In this document: in pieces, positions 47,120 through 56,725 of the stretch | Position numbering within the stretch: the first letter of the stretch is position 1 | Layout: the number at the start of each line of letters is the position of its first letter | Assembly (NCBI GenBank): GCA_965215055.1 | Contig: OZ244046.1 | Coordinates: 496,001 to 560,000 of the forward strand | From: G965215055 sp965215055 | GTDB lineage: Bacteria > Pseudomonadota > Gammaproteobacteria > UBA4575 | Direction of reading: 5' to 3' | DNA length: 64,000 nucleotides | Program-made: the position numbers and the translations under genes | Notes under the pieces: model-generated | Database searches by the model: none | What the model saw: only the letters and a program-made list of their open reading frames with translations | Told to the model about the DNA's origin: nothing

Positions 47120-47905
47120 TCATGTACGACGCCGCTTCTTTTCATGTAAAGAAACCCGGAGTTGACGCTTTCTCGGTATGCGCACGAGGTATGTTATCGG
47201 ACCCGACAGGGCATATATGGCAAATAAGGCAAAAAACAGTTTGGGCGTATCTATGGACGCCAAAATAAAACCAAGCACTATAGCCAACATGGCAACAAAG
47301 GGTACGCGATCACGAAGATTGATATCCTTAAAACTATAGTAACTGAGATTGCTTACCATGCACGTGCCCAGCAATATGGTAATCACCAGCGCAGGAATGG
47401 CAAAATCCGCACGTGGCAACTGTGCGTCGTGACAAATCCAGATAAACCCTACCAATGTCCCTGCAGCAGCAGGGCTGGGCAAGCCTTGAAAGTATCGCTT
47501 GCTGACGATTGTCACCCGGGTGTTAAATCTGGACAGGCGTAACGCCGCCGCAGCCGTGTAGAAAAATGCAGCCAGCCAGCCAAGCTTGGACCACATCCAG
47601 GGAAAATCCTTAAAGTGAATCAATGCCCACTCATATATAGCCAGCGATGGTGCTACACCGAACGAAACCATGTCAGAGATGCTGTCATAGTGAGCACCAA
47701 ACTTACTAGTCGTCTGCGTCATACGCGCGACCCGTCCATCGCATGTGTCCAGCAATATGGCAATGAAAACTGCAATGGCCGCATGACTGAACCGGTCACC
47801 GGTAGCTGCAATGATGGCGTAAAACCCGGCAAATAATGCTCCGGTAGTAAACAAGTTGGGCAACAGATAGATACCCTTGCGTAGCTTACTTTCGGTACTT
47901 CTCAT
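47120..47905 (-). CDS. pssA: CDP-diacylglycerol--serine O-phosphatidyltransferase
   Basis: This 261-residue membrane enzyme has the CDP-alcohol phosphotransferase motif, here LLDTCDGRVARMTQTTSKFGAHYDSISDMV (D-G-R-A-R then G-x3-D-x3-D), and six to seven membrane helices. It makes phosphatidylserine from CDP-diacylglycerol and serine. It belongs to the membrane-bound (Bacillus-type) class. It is 22 bases downstream of the psd-like gene and upstream of leuA, an order found in several gammaproteobacteria. Confidence 0.93.
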   Translation of the reverse strand: MRSTESKLRKGIYLLPNLFTTGALFAGFYAIIAATGDRFSHAAIAVFIAILLDTCDGRVARMTQTTSKFGAHYDSISDMVSFGVAPSLAIYEWALIHFKDFPWMWSKLGWLAAFFYTAAAALRLSRFNTRVTIVSKRYFQGLPSPAAAGTLVGFIWICHDAQLPRADFAIPALVITILLGTCMVSNLSYYSFKDINLRDRVPFVAMLAIVLGFILASIDTPKLFFALFAIYALSGPITYLVRIPRKRQLRVSLHEKKRRRT

Positions 47906-47927
47906 GAAGATACAGTCTCAGGACTTG

Positions 47928-48545
47928 CTACGAAGTAGGCTCATGTACGAATTCTGCCAATTTATCACTGCCGGCGCGCACTGATTCGCCTACCTTTATG
48001 AAAACATGGGCAGTTGCAGGCAAATAAATCAGCATTTCACAAGCTATTGCCATAAGCCCACACCGTTGTCCTTGACCAAGCTTTTCCCCGGCACTGACAC
48101 GGCAGCTCGCATGATGCAGCATGGACCTTAAATTAACCGCCATTACGGTATCATCCTGTTCGTCTGTTTGAATCCATATGGCCAGTTGCGGATATTCTGG
48201 CAACGTTGGTGAGTAAGTCCACAAATTCTGCACTTTCCCTTCAATCGGGCTATGCACGTTAAACTCACCCAGGGCGGATTGCCGTAAACGAATGCTTTGC
48301 GCGGCTCGTTTCAGATAAGGGTCTTCAGTCTCTGCAATCTCTATCACCTTGCCGTCAACAGGGCTCACCACCGCCAAAGGGATTGCCGGCACGGCACGCT
48401 TGAAATCGCGCAATAAAAACAACAATACAGCAAATAATAACCATGCAAGCCATATGGAGTTAGTGCCTGATTGGTAATGAATCAGGGCAATAAATACACC
48501 TATCACCAGTATAGGCAGTCGCGCTTCTCTGGCAATCGGAATCAT
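47928..48545 (-). CDS. psd: short-form phosphatidylserine decarboxylase-like protein lacking the usual cleavage site
   Basis: This 205-residue protein has two N-terminal membrane segments (about residues 10-45), VVSPVDGKVIEI and LGEFNVHSPIEGKVQNLW, then YPATAHVFIKVGESVRAGSDKLAEF-type C-terminal beta domain. These are the blocks of short phosphatidylserine decarboxylases. In that family a Gly-Ser pair (typically in RCG..-x-x-GS) is cut to make the pyruvoyl cofactor. Here the corresponding stretch is RCGLMAIACEMLIYLP, with Ala-Cys in place of Gly-Ser. Position next to pssA supports a role in phosphatidylethanolamine synthesis, but activity is uncertain. Confidence 0.72.
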   Translation of the reverse strand: MIPIAREARLPILVIGVFIALIHYQSGTNSIWLAWLLFAVLLFLLRDFKRAVPAIPLAVVSPVDGKVIEIAETEDPYLKRAAQSIRLRQSALGEFNVHSPIEGKVQNLWTYSPTLPEYPQLAIWIQTDEQDDTVMAVNLRSMLHHASCRVSAGEKLGQGQRCGLMAIACEMLIYLPATAHVFIKVGESVRAGSDKLAEFVHEPTS

Positions 48546-48567
48546 TGTAATGACTCACAACCGTGAA

Positions 48568-49584
48568 TTAATTTCTGCTTTGGTCTACCAGTCTGCCAGA
48601 TTTGATCCAAGGCATCATCTCCCGCAGTTTTGCGCCAACTTCTTCAATAGGATGCTCACGTCCGCGTTGACGCAAAATCTGCATGTTTTTCGCGCCAGTT
48701 TGATTTTCACGTATAAATTCTTTGGCAAATTCACCAGATTGCACTTGTGCAAGTATACGCTTCATCTCTGCCTTGGTATCAGCATTGATAATTCTTGGGC
48801 CACGAGTAAGATCGCCATATTCAGCAGTGTTGGAAATAGAATAGCGCATGTTGGCAATTCCACCCTCATACATCAAGTCAACAATGAGCTTTAACTCGTG
48901 CAAGCACTCAAAATATGCCATCTCTGGTGCGTAGCCTGCTTCAACCAGTGTTTCAAATCCTGCTTGTACAAGTGCAGTTGTACCTCCGCATAAAACAGCC
49001 TGCTCACCAAACAAATCTGTTTCCGTTTCCTCTCGAAACGTTGTTTCTATAATCCCTGCACGCCCGCCACCGTTTGCAGAAGCATAGGATAAAGCCGTGT
49101 CTTTTGCCTTACCAGACGTATCCTGATGTATTGCAATCAGGGTTGGAACTCCCCCTCCCTGCACATAAGTGGAACGAACTAAATGTCCCGGTCCTTTTGG
49201 AGCAACCATGATGACATCCAGGTCCTCACGCGGTGTTATGCACTTGAAATGAATATTAAAACCATGCGCAAAAGCCAGTGTCGCACCATGCTTGATATTA
49301 GGCTCGATAATTTCTTCGTAGAGCTTGCTCTGATATTCATCAGGAACCAGAACCATGATGATATCGGCGGCCTTCGTTGCATCTTCAATAGGCTGCACGT
49401 TAATACCGGCATTTTTAGCCTTGGTAAAGGAAGCAGAACCTTCTCGTAGCCCCACGACAACCTTGACACCGGAATCTTGCAGGTTATTGGCATGCGCATG
49501 ACCCTGAGACCCATAACCTATAATAGCTACCTGCCTATCTTGAATAACTGAAAGATCGGTGTTTTTGTCATAATAAATGTTCAC
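48568..49584 (-). CDS. ilvC: ketol-acid reductoisomerase
   Basis: This 338-residue class I enzyme starts MNIYYDKNTDLSVIQDRQVAIIGYGSQGHAHANNL with the NADPH-binding loop. It has VMVAPKGPGHLVRSTYVQGGGVP, the metal ligand block TDLFGEQAVLCGG and YFECLHELKLIVDLMYEGG. It performs isomerisation and reduction of acetolactate in valine and isoleucine synthesis. It follows ilvH by 31 bases. The strand and order ilvH-ilvC-psd-pssA-leuA imply a branched-chain/phospholipid gene cluster. Confidence 0.97.
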   Translation of the reverse strand: MNIYYDKNTDLSVIQDRQVAIIGYGSQGHAHANNLQDSGVKVVVGLREGSASFTKAKNAGINVQPIEDATKAADIIMVLVPDEYQSKLYEEIIEPNIKHGATLAFAHGFNIHFKCITPREDLDVIMVAPKGPGHLVRSTYVQGGGVPTLIAIHQDTSGKAKDTALSYASANGGGRAGIIETTFREETETDLFGEQAVLCGGTTALVQAGFETLVEAGYAPEMAYFECLHELKLIVDLMYEGGIANMRYSISNTAEYGDLTRGPRIINADTKAEMKRILAQVQSGEFAKEFIRENQTGAKNMQILRQRGREHPIEEVGAKLREMMPWIKSGRLVDQSRN

Positions 49585-49615
49585 GTTTACTCTCTCCCTC
49601 TGTTAACGTCCCAGG

Positions 49616-50116
49616 TCACATTGACTCCAACTTTAAGATTGTATTTCCCGCGGAAATGCCTGACGCACCAGAACGCACAAGTTCGCATATGGATTCCTTA
49701 GGTACGGATGCTATAGCGCGGTCCAGTTTTTCCCCAGCACCCGTTATTTCAACAATGACCATGTCAGAGGAGTGATCAACTATTTTGCCAAAATATTTAT
49801 TTGTTAAAATATCCAGAGTGGATTGAGTTGATTCCGTGGTATGTAACTTCAGTAACAAAATTTCTCTTTCAATATGCTCATGTTCAGTCAAGTCGAGCAC
49901 CTTGACGACGTCAACAAGTTTGTTCAGTTGTTTTTCAATCTGTTGAATCACCTTTTCATTTCCATCAGTAATCACGGTAATACGTGAAAAGTCTTTATCA
50001 TCCGTTGGTGCTACGGTCAGTGATTCAATATTATAGCCGCGCGCGGAGAATAATCCTGAGACTCTTGACAGGGCACCGGCTTCATTCTCCAGCAGGATCG
50101 AAATGATATGACGCAT
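49616..50116 (-). CDS. ilvH: acetolactate synthase small (regulatory) subunit
   Basis: This 166-residue protein has an N-terminal ACT domain (MRHIISILLENEAGALSRVSGLF, RGYNIESLTVAPTDD) and the C-terminal domain VRSGASGISAG. It binds valine and stimulates the catalytic subunit. The catalytic subunit ilvB normally lies directly upstream, but here 140 bases without a gene and then tusA follow, so it must be elsewhere. The next genes, ilvC and leuA, are as usual. Confidence 0.95.
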   Translation of the reverse strand: MRHIISILLENEAGALSRVSGLFSARGYNIESLTVAPTDDKDFSRITVITDGNEKVIQQIEKQLNKLVDVVKVLDLTEHEHIEREILLLKLHTTESTQSTLDILTNKYFGKIVDHSSDMVIVEITGAGEKLDRAIASVPKESICELVRSGASGISAGNTILKLESM

Positions 50117-50256
50117 TGCTGCTCAATAGCCCAGAGGTTCTCAACTGGCGTGAAACGAAGTGCTTAACCAGTGGAAGTGAGCATGTGCGATGCAGACATA
50201 TATTGCAGCCTCCAACCGCAACGCAAAGCTGCTGAACTTTTCAGGGCCTACGCCCG

Positions 50257-50487
50257 TTATTTTTTCTTGATGAGAAAATAAAATTTCCCTTCTTTCTCGC
50301 TTGAATCCAAAAGCTCGTTACCTGTTTGCTTCGAGAATGCCTCGAAATCCTTAACGGAACCTGGATCAGTAGCTATGATATGCAATACCTTACCTGAATC
50401 CATGCCGGATAAAGACTTTTTCGCTCGTAAAATCGGCAGTGGACAGTTTAATCCACATGCATCTAACTCTTGGTCAAACTCGGCCAT
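50257..50487 (-). CDS. tusA: sulfur carrier protein TusA
   Basis: This 76-residue protein has the hallmark CPxP motif in LDACGLNCPLPILRAKKSLSGM and the ATDPGSVKDFEAFSKQTG strand. TusA relays sulfane sulfur for tRNA thiolation and, in sulfur oxidisers, between oxidation enzymes. I start at the ATG with AGGAG six bases upstream; the frame also holds a TTG two codons earlier. It is divergent from the BepA-like protease, a common neighbour pair. Confidence 0.92.
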   Translation of the reverse strand: MAEFDQELDACGLNCPLPILRAKKSLSGMDSGKVLHIIATDPGSVKDFEAFSKQTGNELLDSSEKEGKFYFLIKKK

Positions 50488-50736
50488 TAACAACTCCTTA
50501 TGTTTCTTCTACACACTAAAGTTTATAGACAACAAACCTGATGGCATAGGGGGAATCATAATATCATAATATTTTAATATAGCTTAATCAATAGATATAT
50601 CTTATAAAGTCGACGGGTACTTTCGGATATAAACCCTCTATAAAAATACATGTGCGGACTCATGAACGTGCAATTGAATCCTTTTCAGTCGTTATAATGA
50701 TGCAACTATCATGCACTTCCTTCAACCTAACTGGTA

Positions 50737-52212
50737 ATGCTAAAAACTCCTTTCACTGCCTGCGTTTCAGGAGCATGGCCCAGATACACGTTGCATATAC
50801 TATTATGCCTCGCGCTTATTGGCACCCCAAAAATTTCACTCGCAAATGATGACTTACCCAACATTGGGGGTCCTGCCAGTACAGCACTTAGCCCGGCTAA
50901 AGAAATTGAGCTCGGCCGCATTTTACTTGCTGAAATTCGTAAACGATTGCCAGTTTCGAATGATCCCGAACTTAACCAGTACATGCATTCACTGGGCACT
51001 CGAATTACCTCTGGTGGACTCAATTCAAACTCTCCCTTTACCTTCCTGCTTGTATTCGATGCCAGTATCAACGCATTCGCACTACCGGGTGGTATCATTG
51101 TAGTCAACAGTGGCTTACTGACTCTCGCGCGACAGGAAAGCGAACTTGCAAGCGTGCTGGCACACGAGATCGCGCATGTAACACAACGTCATATCGCTCG
51201 CAATTTCGCCAATGAAAAATCTTTCAGTGTAATCTCTGCCTTAACGCTTTTAGGTTCCATACTTGCAGCAGCCTATGGCGGTAAATTCGGGCAAGCTGCC
51301 ATAGTTACTTCGCAAGCAGGTATTCAACAAACACGCCTGGGTTACTCCAGAAGCTTCGAACGGGAGGCAGACCGAGTTGGTATGAATCTATTAGTCAGCG
51401 CAAATATTGATCCTCAAGGCATGCCTTTGTTTTTTGAGCGGTTAAACAGGTACACACGATTGAACCGTGACCAAATACCAGAGTTTTTAAGTACTCATCC
51501 CCCCACGTCAGACCGAATCAGCGAATCCAAGGCCCGCGCCAATCAATACAAAGGAGCATACACGCGCAATACTACCCTTTTTGACTACGCAAGGGCGCGC
51601 ACTGTCGCTTTAAGCTCAAATCCAGCGAAGATAATAGAAGACTTTGAAAAAAAAATTAGATTGTCTAAAAAACTAGGTAATACGGATAATTATATCTACG
51701 CTCTGGCACTGAAACGCACCGGTAAAAACAAACAGGCAATCCAACGGTTACTAGAGACCCCAATCAACGCAGACAATGAATTGCCTATCAAGCTTGCTGT
51801 CGCTCAAGCACACATTGCTGCCGGACAGGCCGATCAAGCCAGGATTTCCTTGATGCACCTGGAACAGCTCTATCCAAACAACGTGCCCATCGTCTATTAC
51901 CTGGCGGCCAGCTTGATTGAAGAACAGCGCGCTCGACTCGCATTACAAAAGCTGGATCAATTAAATACTACGGGTCAACAAAATCCTGCAATTGACAAGT
52001 TAAAAGCCAAGGCGGCGAGCAAGGCGAACATGCCGTGGCGCAGTCATGAGTCTCTTGGAGATTTTTATATCGCGCACGGACAATATAAAGAAGCGATGGA
52101 ACAGATACAATTGTCCCTGAGATCGACTGGAATAGACTCAAATACCAAGGCCAGGGTCGAGTTTAAAAAAACAAAGTTACGGGAGTTTCTGGACCGGCGT
52201 GAGGATTTTTAA
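50737..52212 (+). CDS. BepA-like M48 metalloprotease with TPR domain
   Basis: This 491-residue protein has a signal peptide ending near KISLANDD, the zinc-binding HEIAH in SVLAHEIAHVTQRHIA, the third ligand Glu in GYSRSFEREADRVGMNLL, and a C-terminal TPR-like region (LKRTGKNKQAIQRLLETP and similar repeats to about 475). This is the architecture of BepA/YfgC, which edits outer-membrane protein assembly at the Bam complex and degrades stalled LptD. The gene is divergent from tusA and convergent with acs. Confidence 0.9.
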   Translation: MLKTPFTACVSGAWPRYTLHILLCLALIGTPKISLANDDLPNIGGPASTALSPAKEIELGRILLAEIRKRLPVSNDPELNQYMHSLGTRITSGGLNSNSPFTFLLVFDASINAFALPGGIIVVNSGLLTLARQESELASVLAHEIAHVTQRHIARNFANEKSFSVISALTLLGSILAAAYGGKFGQAAIVTSQAGIQQTRLGYSRSFEREADRVGMNLLVSANIDPQGMPLFFERLNRYTRLNRDQIPEFLSTHPPTSDRISESKARANQYKGAYTRNTTLFDYARARTVALSSNPAKIIEDFEKKIRLSKKLGNTDNYIYALALKRTGKNKQAIQRLLETPINADNELPIKLAVAQAHIAAGQADQARISLMHLEQLYPNNVPIVYYLAASLIEEQRARLALQKLDQLNTTGQQNPAIDKLKAKAASKANMPWRSHESLGDFYIAHGQYKEAMEQIQLSLRSTGIDSNTKARVEFKKTKLREFLDRREDF

Positions 52213-52270
52213 TAACGCCCGATTTTTATTGCCCGTCAAATGCCTGTAAACACCAGGAAACCAGGTTTTA

Positions 52271-54211
52271 TTATCCTGCATTAAGACGGTTATCAATGAT
52301 ACTTGCCACTACGGAGGGGTCAGCCAGCGTGGTCGTATCGCCTAGATCGTCCACTTCGTTGGCTGCAACTTTTCTTAGAATACGGCGCATGATTTTGCCC
52401 GAGCGTGTTTTTGGCAAGCCCGGTGCCCACTGGATGATATCCGGCTTGGCAAAAGAGCCGATTTCTTTACGCACCAGTTGCACAAGCTCGTCCTTCAACT
52501 CGTCATTTGCATCCATGTCTTCCATAAGCGTCACATAGGCATATATCCCTTGCCCCTTGATGGCGTGCGGGTAACCAACAACGGCTGCCTCCGCAACTGC
52601 AGCATGTAAAACCAAGGCACTCTCAACTTCTGCAGTTCCCAAGCGGTGACCAGAGACGTTTAATACGTCATCCACACGACCCGTTATCCAGTAGTAGCCA
52701 TCTGCATCTCTCTTGCATCCGTCGCCACTACAGTACATGCCAGGGTATTGAGAAAGGTAAGTGTCGATAAAACGTTGATGATCGCCATATACGGTGCGCA
52801 TCTGTCCTGGCCAAGGATGTTTGATGGCCAAGCTACCCTTGCATGCACCTTCAAGCTCTTTACCGTTTTCATCAACGACAACAGGCTGAACCCCAAAAAA
52901 GGGTTTACCTGCTGAGCCGGGCTTTAAGTCCGTGGCACCCGGTAGTGGTGTAATGAGAAAGCCACCCGTTTCAGTTTGCCACCAAGTATCGATGATTGGG
53001 CAACGGCCTTTTCCCACCACGTGGTAATACCACTCCCACGCCTCGGGGTTGATCGGTTCTCCGACTGATCCTAAAAGCCGTAAACTCTCACGGCTGGTTT
53101 TGTTGACCGGTCCATCCCCCAAGCGCATCAATGCACGCAACACAGTGGGCGCAGTATAAAAGGCCGCGACATTGTGCTTGTCACAGACTTGCCAAAAGCG
53201 ACTTTCATCGGGGTAATCTGGCACGCCTTCAAACATTACGGTAATCGCGCCGTTACATAGTGGGCCATAGACGATATAGGAGTGGCCGGTAACCCAACCC
53301 ACATCGGCCGTACACCAAAAAACCTCGCCATCACGGTAATCAAACGCATATCTATGGGTAATCGCTACGTGTAAAAGATAACCTCCCGTTGTGTGCAATA
53401 CCCCTTTGGGTTTCCCCGTTGAGCCCGAGGTGTATAAAATAAAAAGAGGGTCTTCTGCACCTACATGTTCAGGCGGGCAATTATCATCCACCAGGCACAT
53501 CTCATCGTGATACCAGTAGTCGCGCGAATCATCCCATGAAACATTACCGCCCGTTCGCTTGACTACCAGTACCGTACTTACATTGGGACAATCCTTAATC
53601 GCAGCATCCGTGTTGCCCTTTAATGGAATTTTCCTACCTCCACGAATGCCTTCGTCGGCAGTGATTACGGTACGGCAGTCTGAATCCAGTATACGGTCGC
53701 GTAATGAGTCAGGGGAAAAACCACCAAACACAACGGAATGCACAGCGCCAATACGTGCGCAGGCCAGCATTGCATAAGTTGCCTCGGGAATCATGGGCAT
53801 GTAGATACATACACGATCACCCTTTTTTACACCACGCGATTTTAGAACGTTAGCAAGCTTACAAACCTCTTTATGCAACTCATTGTAAGTAATGTAGTAG
53901 CCGTCATCAGGACTATCGCCTTCCCAGATAATTGCAGTCTGATCACCCCGAGTTTCCAAGTGACGATCAACGCAGTTATAACAGGCATTCAAACTCGCCC
54001 CTTCAAACCAGCGTATGTACCCCTTGTGATAATCCCAATCTAAAACATCGTCCCACTTTTTATACCAACTTATAAATTTTTCTGCTTGTGCTGCCCAAAA
54101 CTCCACCGGGTTCTCTACCGATTGCTGGTACATGGATTCGTATTTTGCTTTGTCAATATACGCGGCGGATGCCATCGCGCTTGAAACCGGGTAGACTTTT
54201 TCATCGGACAT
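52271..54211 (-). CDS. acs: acetyl-CoA synthetase
   Basis: This 646-residue ANL enzyme has the phosphate loop LYTSGSTGKPKGVLHT, WCTADVGWVTGHSYIVYGPL, DTWWQTETGG and the acetylation site Lys in LPKTRSGKIMRRILR. It activates acetate with ATP and CoA. Length and motifs are canonical. It is convergent with the BepA-like gene. A katG terminator lies upstream, so it probably has its own promoter within the 113 bases between. Confidence 0.96.
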   Translation of the reverse strand: MSDEKVYPVSSAMASAAYIDKAKYESMYQQSVENPVEFWAAQAEKFISWYKKWDDVLDWDYHKGYIRWFEGASLNACYNCVDRHLETRGDQTAIIWEGDSPDDGYYITYNELHKEVCKLANVLKSRGVKKGDRVCIYMPMIPEATYAMLACARIGAVHSVVFGGFSPDSLRDRILDSDCRTVITADEGIRGGRKIPLKGNTDAAIKDCPNVSTVLVVKRTGGNVSWDDSRDYWYHDEMCLVDDNCPPEHVGAEDPLFILYTSGSTGKPKGVLHTTGGYLLHVAITHRYAFDYRDGEVFWCTADVGWVTGHSYIVYGPLCNGAITVMFEGVPDYPDESRFWQVCDKHNVAAFYTAPTVLRALMRLGDGPVNKTSRESLRLLGSVGEPINPEAWEWYYHVVGKGRCPIIDTWWQTETGGFLITPLPGATDLKPGSAGKPFFGVQPVVVDENGKELEGACKGSLAIKHPWPGQMRTVYGDHQRFIDTYLSQYPGMYCSGDGCKRDADGYYWITGRVDDVLNVSGHRLGTAEVESALVLHAAVAEAAVVGYPHAIKGQGIYAYVTLMEDMDANDELKDELVQLVRKEIGSFAKPDIIQWAPGLPKTRSGKIMRRILRKVAANEVDDLGDTTTLADPSVVASIIDNRLNAG

Positions 54212-54277
54212 GTCTTATAACTCTCCGCCCATTCCAATTACGCAGATAGCTGGAAGCTATATTAGAGCTCTAAAGAA

Positions 54278-54312
54278 AGGGAGGTGTTTCATTCAATATG
54301 AAACGCCTCCCT
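54278..54312 (-). terminator. strong hairpin downstream of katG
   Basis: Two 15-base arms (54278-54292 and 54298-54312) can pair with a single mismatch around a five-base loop, AGGGAGGCGTTTCAT on the minus strand. The stem is followed by TTTCTTT. It begins 12 bases after the katG stop codon and precedes acs. The length of the stem makes a terminator, or an mRNA end stabiliser, likely. Confidence 0.75.
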
Positions 54313-54324
54313 CATTTCTAATGA

Positions 54325-56520
54325 CTAGGCAAGATCGAAACGATCAAGGTTCATCACCCTGCCCCACGCCTCTACAAAGTCTTGCACAAACTGTTGCTCG
54401 GAGTCCTCGCATCCATAGAATTCCGCGAGGGCCCGAAGTTGCGAGTTCGAACCGAAAATAAGATCGACACGTGTGCCAGTCCATTTCAGTTCACCCGTCG
54501 CGCGGTCACGCCCTTCAAATAAGTCGCAGTCTTCCGAGGTCGGTACCCAGGTTGTGCCCATGTCGAGCAGATTCACAAAGAAGTCATTGGTAAGCGTCTC
54601 TGGCCGCTTAGTAAAGATACCGTGTTGAGTTTTTCCAAAGCTTGTATTCAAGACGCGCAGGCCGCCAACGAGAACTGTCATCTCAGGTGCGGTAAGTGTC
54701 AGCAATTGCGCCCGATCAACCAATAACTGCTCTGCCGTTACAGTATGCTTTGCCTTGAGGTAATTACGGAACCCATCTGCAGTCGGTTCAAGTACGGCAA
54801 ATGACTCGACGTCGGTTTGCTCCTGAACTGCATCCGTGCGGCCTGGAGTGAACGGAACCGTCACATTATACCCGGCGTTCTTTGCAGCCTGCTCAACGCC
54901 CGTGCAACCAGCCAGAACGATTACATCAGCAATCGAGACCGCCTTCCCGTCCGATACCGAGTTGTTGAACTCCTGCTGGATGCCTTCAAGGGTCTGCAAC
55001 ACAACCGTAAGTTGATCTGGTTGGTTAACCTCCCAATCTTTTTGAGGTGCAAAACGGATACGTGCCCCATTCGCACCACCACGCTTGTCGGAACCGCGGA
55101 AGGTTGACGCTGATGCCCAAGCTGTAGAAACCAGTTGGGAAATCGACAGTCCTGAAGCAAGTATCTTGCCCTTAAGGGCAGCAATATCTTGCTCATTAAT
55201 CAATTTATGAGTAACCGCAGGAATCGGGTCTTGCCAAATGAGTTCTTCCTCTGGAACCTCCGGGCCAAGATAGCGAGCGCAGGGCCCCATATCACGGTGT
55301 GTCAACTTGAACCACGCACGGGCAAACGCGTCTGCAAACTCATCAGGGTTCTCGTGAAAACGCCGCGCAATTGGCTCATAGACAGGGTCCATTCTCATGG
55401 CCATGTCTGCTGTAGTCATTATCGGAGCGTGGCGTTTTGACGGATCGTGTGCATCTGGCACAGCGTCAGTTGCCGCGCCATCCTTCGGAACCCACTGGTA
55501 CGCGTCGGCGGGACTCTTTGTCACCTCCCACTCATAACCGAACAGATTGTCGAAATAGCCCATGTCCCACTTGGTTGGATTAGTCGTCCATGCGCCTTCA
55601 AGTCCGCTAGTAATTGCGTCTCCAGCTTTACCAGACTCGTAGCTGCTTGTCCAACCGAAGCCTTGTTCTTCAATGCCGGCACCTTCTGGCTCCGGACCAA
55701 CAAGTGCCGCATCGCCAGCACCATGACATTTACCAAAAGTGTGTCCACCGGCAGTAAGTGCAACAGTTTCTTCATCATTCATCGCCATGCGAGCAAAGGT
55801 CTCGCGTATGTCGACTCCTGAAGCAACCGGGTCAGGGTTACCATTTGGCCCTTCTGGATTCACATAGATCAAACCCATTTGCACGGCAGCAAGTGGATTT
55901 TCGAGATCACGTTCACCAGAGTAGCGCTTGTCACCAAGCCACTCGTCCTCAGAGCCCCAGTAGATATCTTCTTCTGATTGCCACACGTCTTCACGCCCGC
56001 CGCCAAAACCAAACGTTTTGAATCCCATCGACTCCAAAGCGCAGTTGCCGGCCAAGATCATAAGGTCGGCCCAAGAGATTTTCTTGCCGTACTTCTGTTT
56101 GATCGGCCATAGTAGCCTACGTGCCTTGTCGAGGTTCCCGTTGTCGGGCCAACTGTTGACGGGTGCAAAGCGTTGGTTGCCGGTCCCGGCACCACCACGG
56201 CCGTCACCGATACGATAGGTGCCAGCGCCGTGCCACGCCATGCGAATAAAGAAGGGTCCATAGTGACCGTAGTCAGCCGGCCACCAATCTTGTGACGTGG
56301 TCATCAACTCACAGAGGTCTTTTTTCAGGGCATAATAGTCGAGACTCTTGAACTCCTCAGCGTAGTTAAAACCTTTATTCGTCGGATTAGATTGGGGAGA
56401 ATGTTGGTGTAAAATATTAATATTCAACTGGCTCGGCCACCAATCTCGATTCGTGGAGCCACTGCCAGCTGAATTATTTTCCAGTACGAGCTTTACAGGG
56501 CATTTACTCACTTCAGTCAT
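54325..56520 (-). CDS. katG: catalase-peroxidase KatG
   Basis: This 731-residue bifunctional enzyme has the distal haem triad in IRMAWHGAGTYR (Arg93, Trp96, His97), VNPEGPNGNPDP with the cross-link Tyr nearby, the proximal His in TAGGHTFGKCHG, and a full degenerate C-terminal half. It breaks down hydrogen peroxide and can act as a peroxidase. The long N-terminal extension (first 45 residues) is common in bacterial KatG. About 200 bases of AT-rich DNA upstream hold its promoter, then the membrane-protein cluster begins on the opposite strand. Confidence 0.97.
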   Translation of the reverse strand: MTEVSKCPVKLVLENNSAGSGSTNRDWWPSQLNINILHQHSPQSNPTNKGFNYAEEFKSLDYYALKKDLCELMTTSQDWWPADYGHYGPFFIRMAWHGAGTYRIGDGRGGAGTGNQRFAPVNSWPDNGNLDKARRLLWPIKQKYGKKISWADLMILAGNCALESMGFKTFGFGGGREDVWQSEEDIYWGSEDEWLGDKRYSGERDLENPLAAVQMGLIYVNPEGPNGNPDPVASGVDIRETFARMAMNDEETVALTAGGHTFGKCHGAGDAALVGPEPEGAGIEEQGFGWTSSYESGKAGDAITSGLEGAWTTNPTKWDMGYFDNLFGYEWEVTKSPADAYQWVPKDGAATDAVPDAHDPSKRHAPIMTTADMAMRMDPVYEPIARRFHENPDEFADAFARAWFKLTHRDMGPCARYLGPEVPEEELIWQDPIPAVTHKLINEQDIAALKGKILASGLSISQLVSTAWASASTFRGSDKRGGANGARIRFAPQKDWEVNQPDQLTVVLQTLEGIQQEFNNSVSDGKAVSIADVIVLAGCTGVEQAAKNAGYNVTVPFTPGRTDAVQEQTDVESFAVLEPTADGFRNYLKAKHTVTAEQLLVDRAQLLTLTAPEMTVLVGGLRVLNTSFGKTQHGIFTKRPETLTNDFFVNLLDMGTTWVPTSEDCDLFEGRDRATGELKWTGTRVDLIFGSNSQLRALAEFYGCEDSEQQFVQDFVEAWGRVMNLDRFDLA

Positions 56521-56725
56521 AAAGTCATCTCCTTATTTCCATCAGGTCTTTTCGCCGTTAATTTATACTGTATTTATACTGCACATGCATAAAATTTACT
56601 AATTTATTTTCTTGAATGTAATAATCGATTTTGCTAATGGATGGGCAACTCGGAGAATTATTTAGAGATCGGAACAACTTAGCACCATTCTTTTACAGAG
56701 TGTAAAATTTGGAAAAGCAGTCAAA

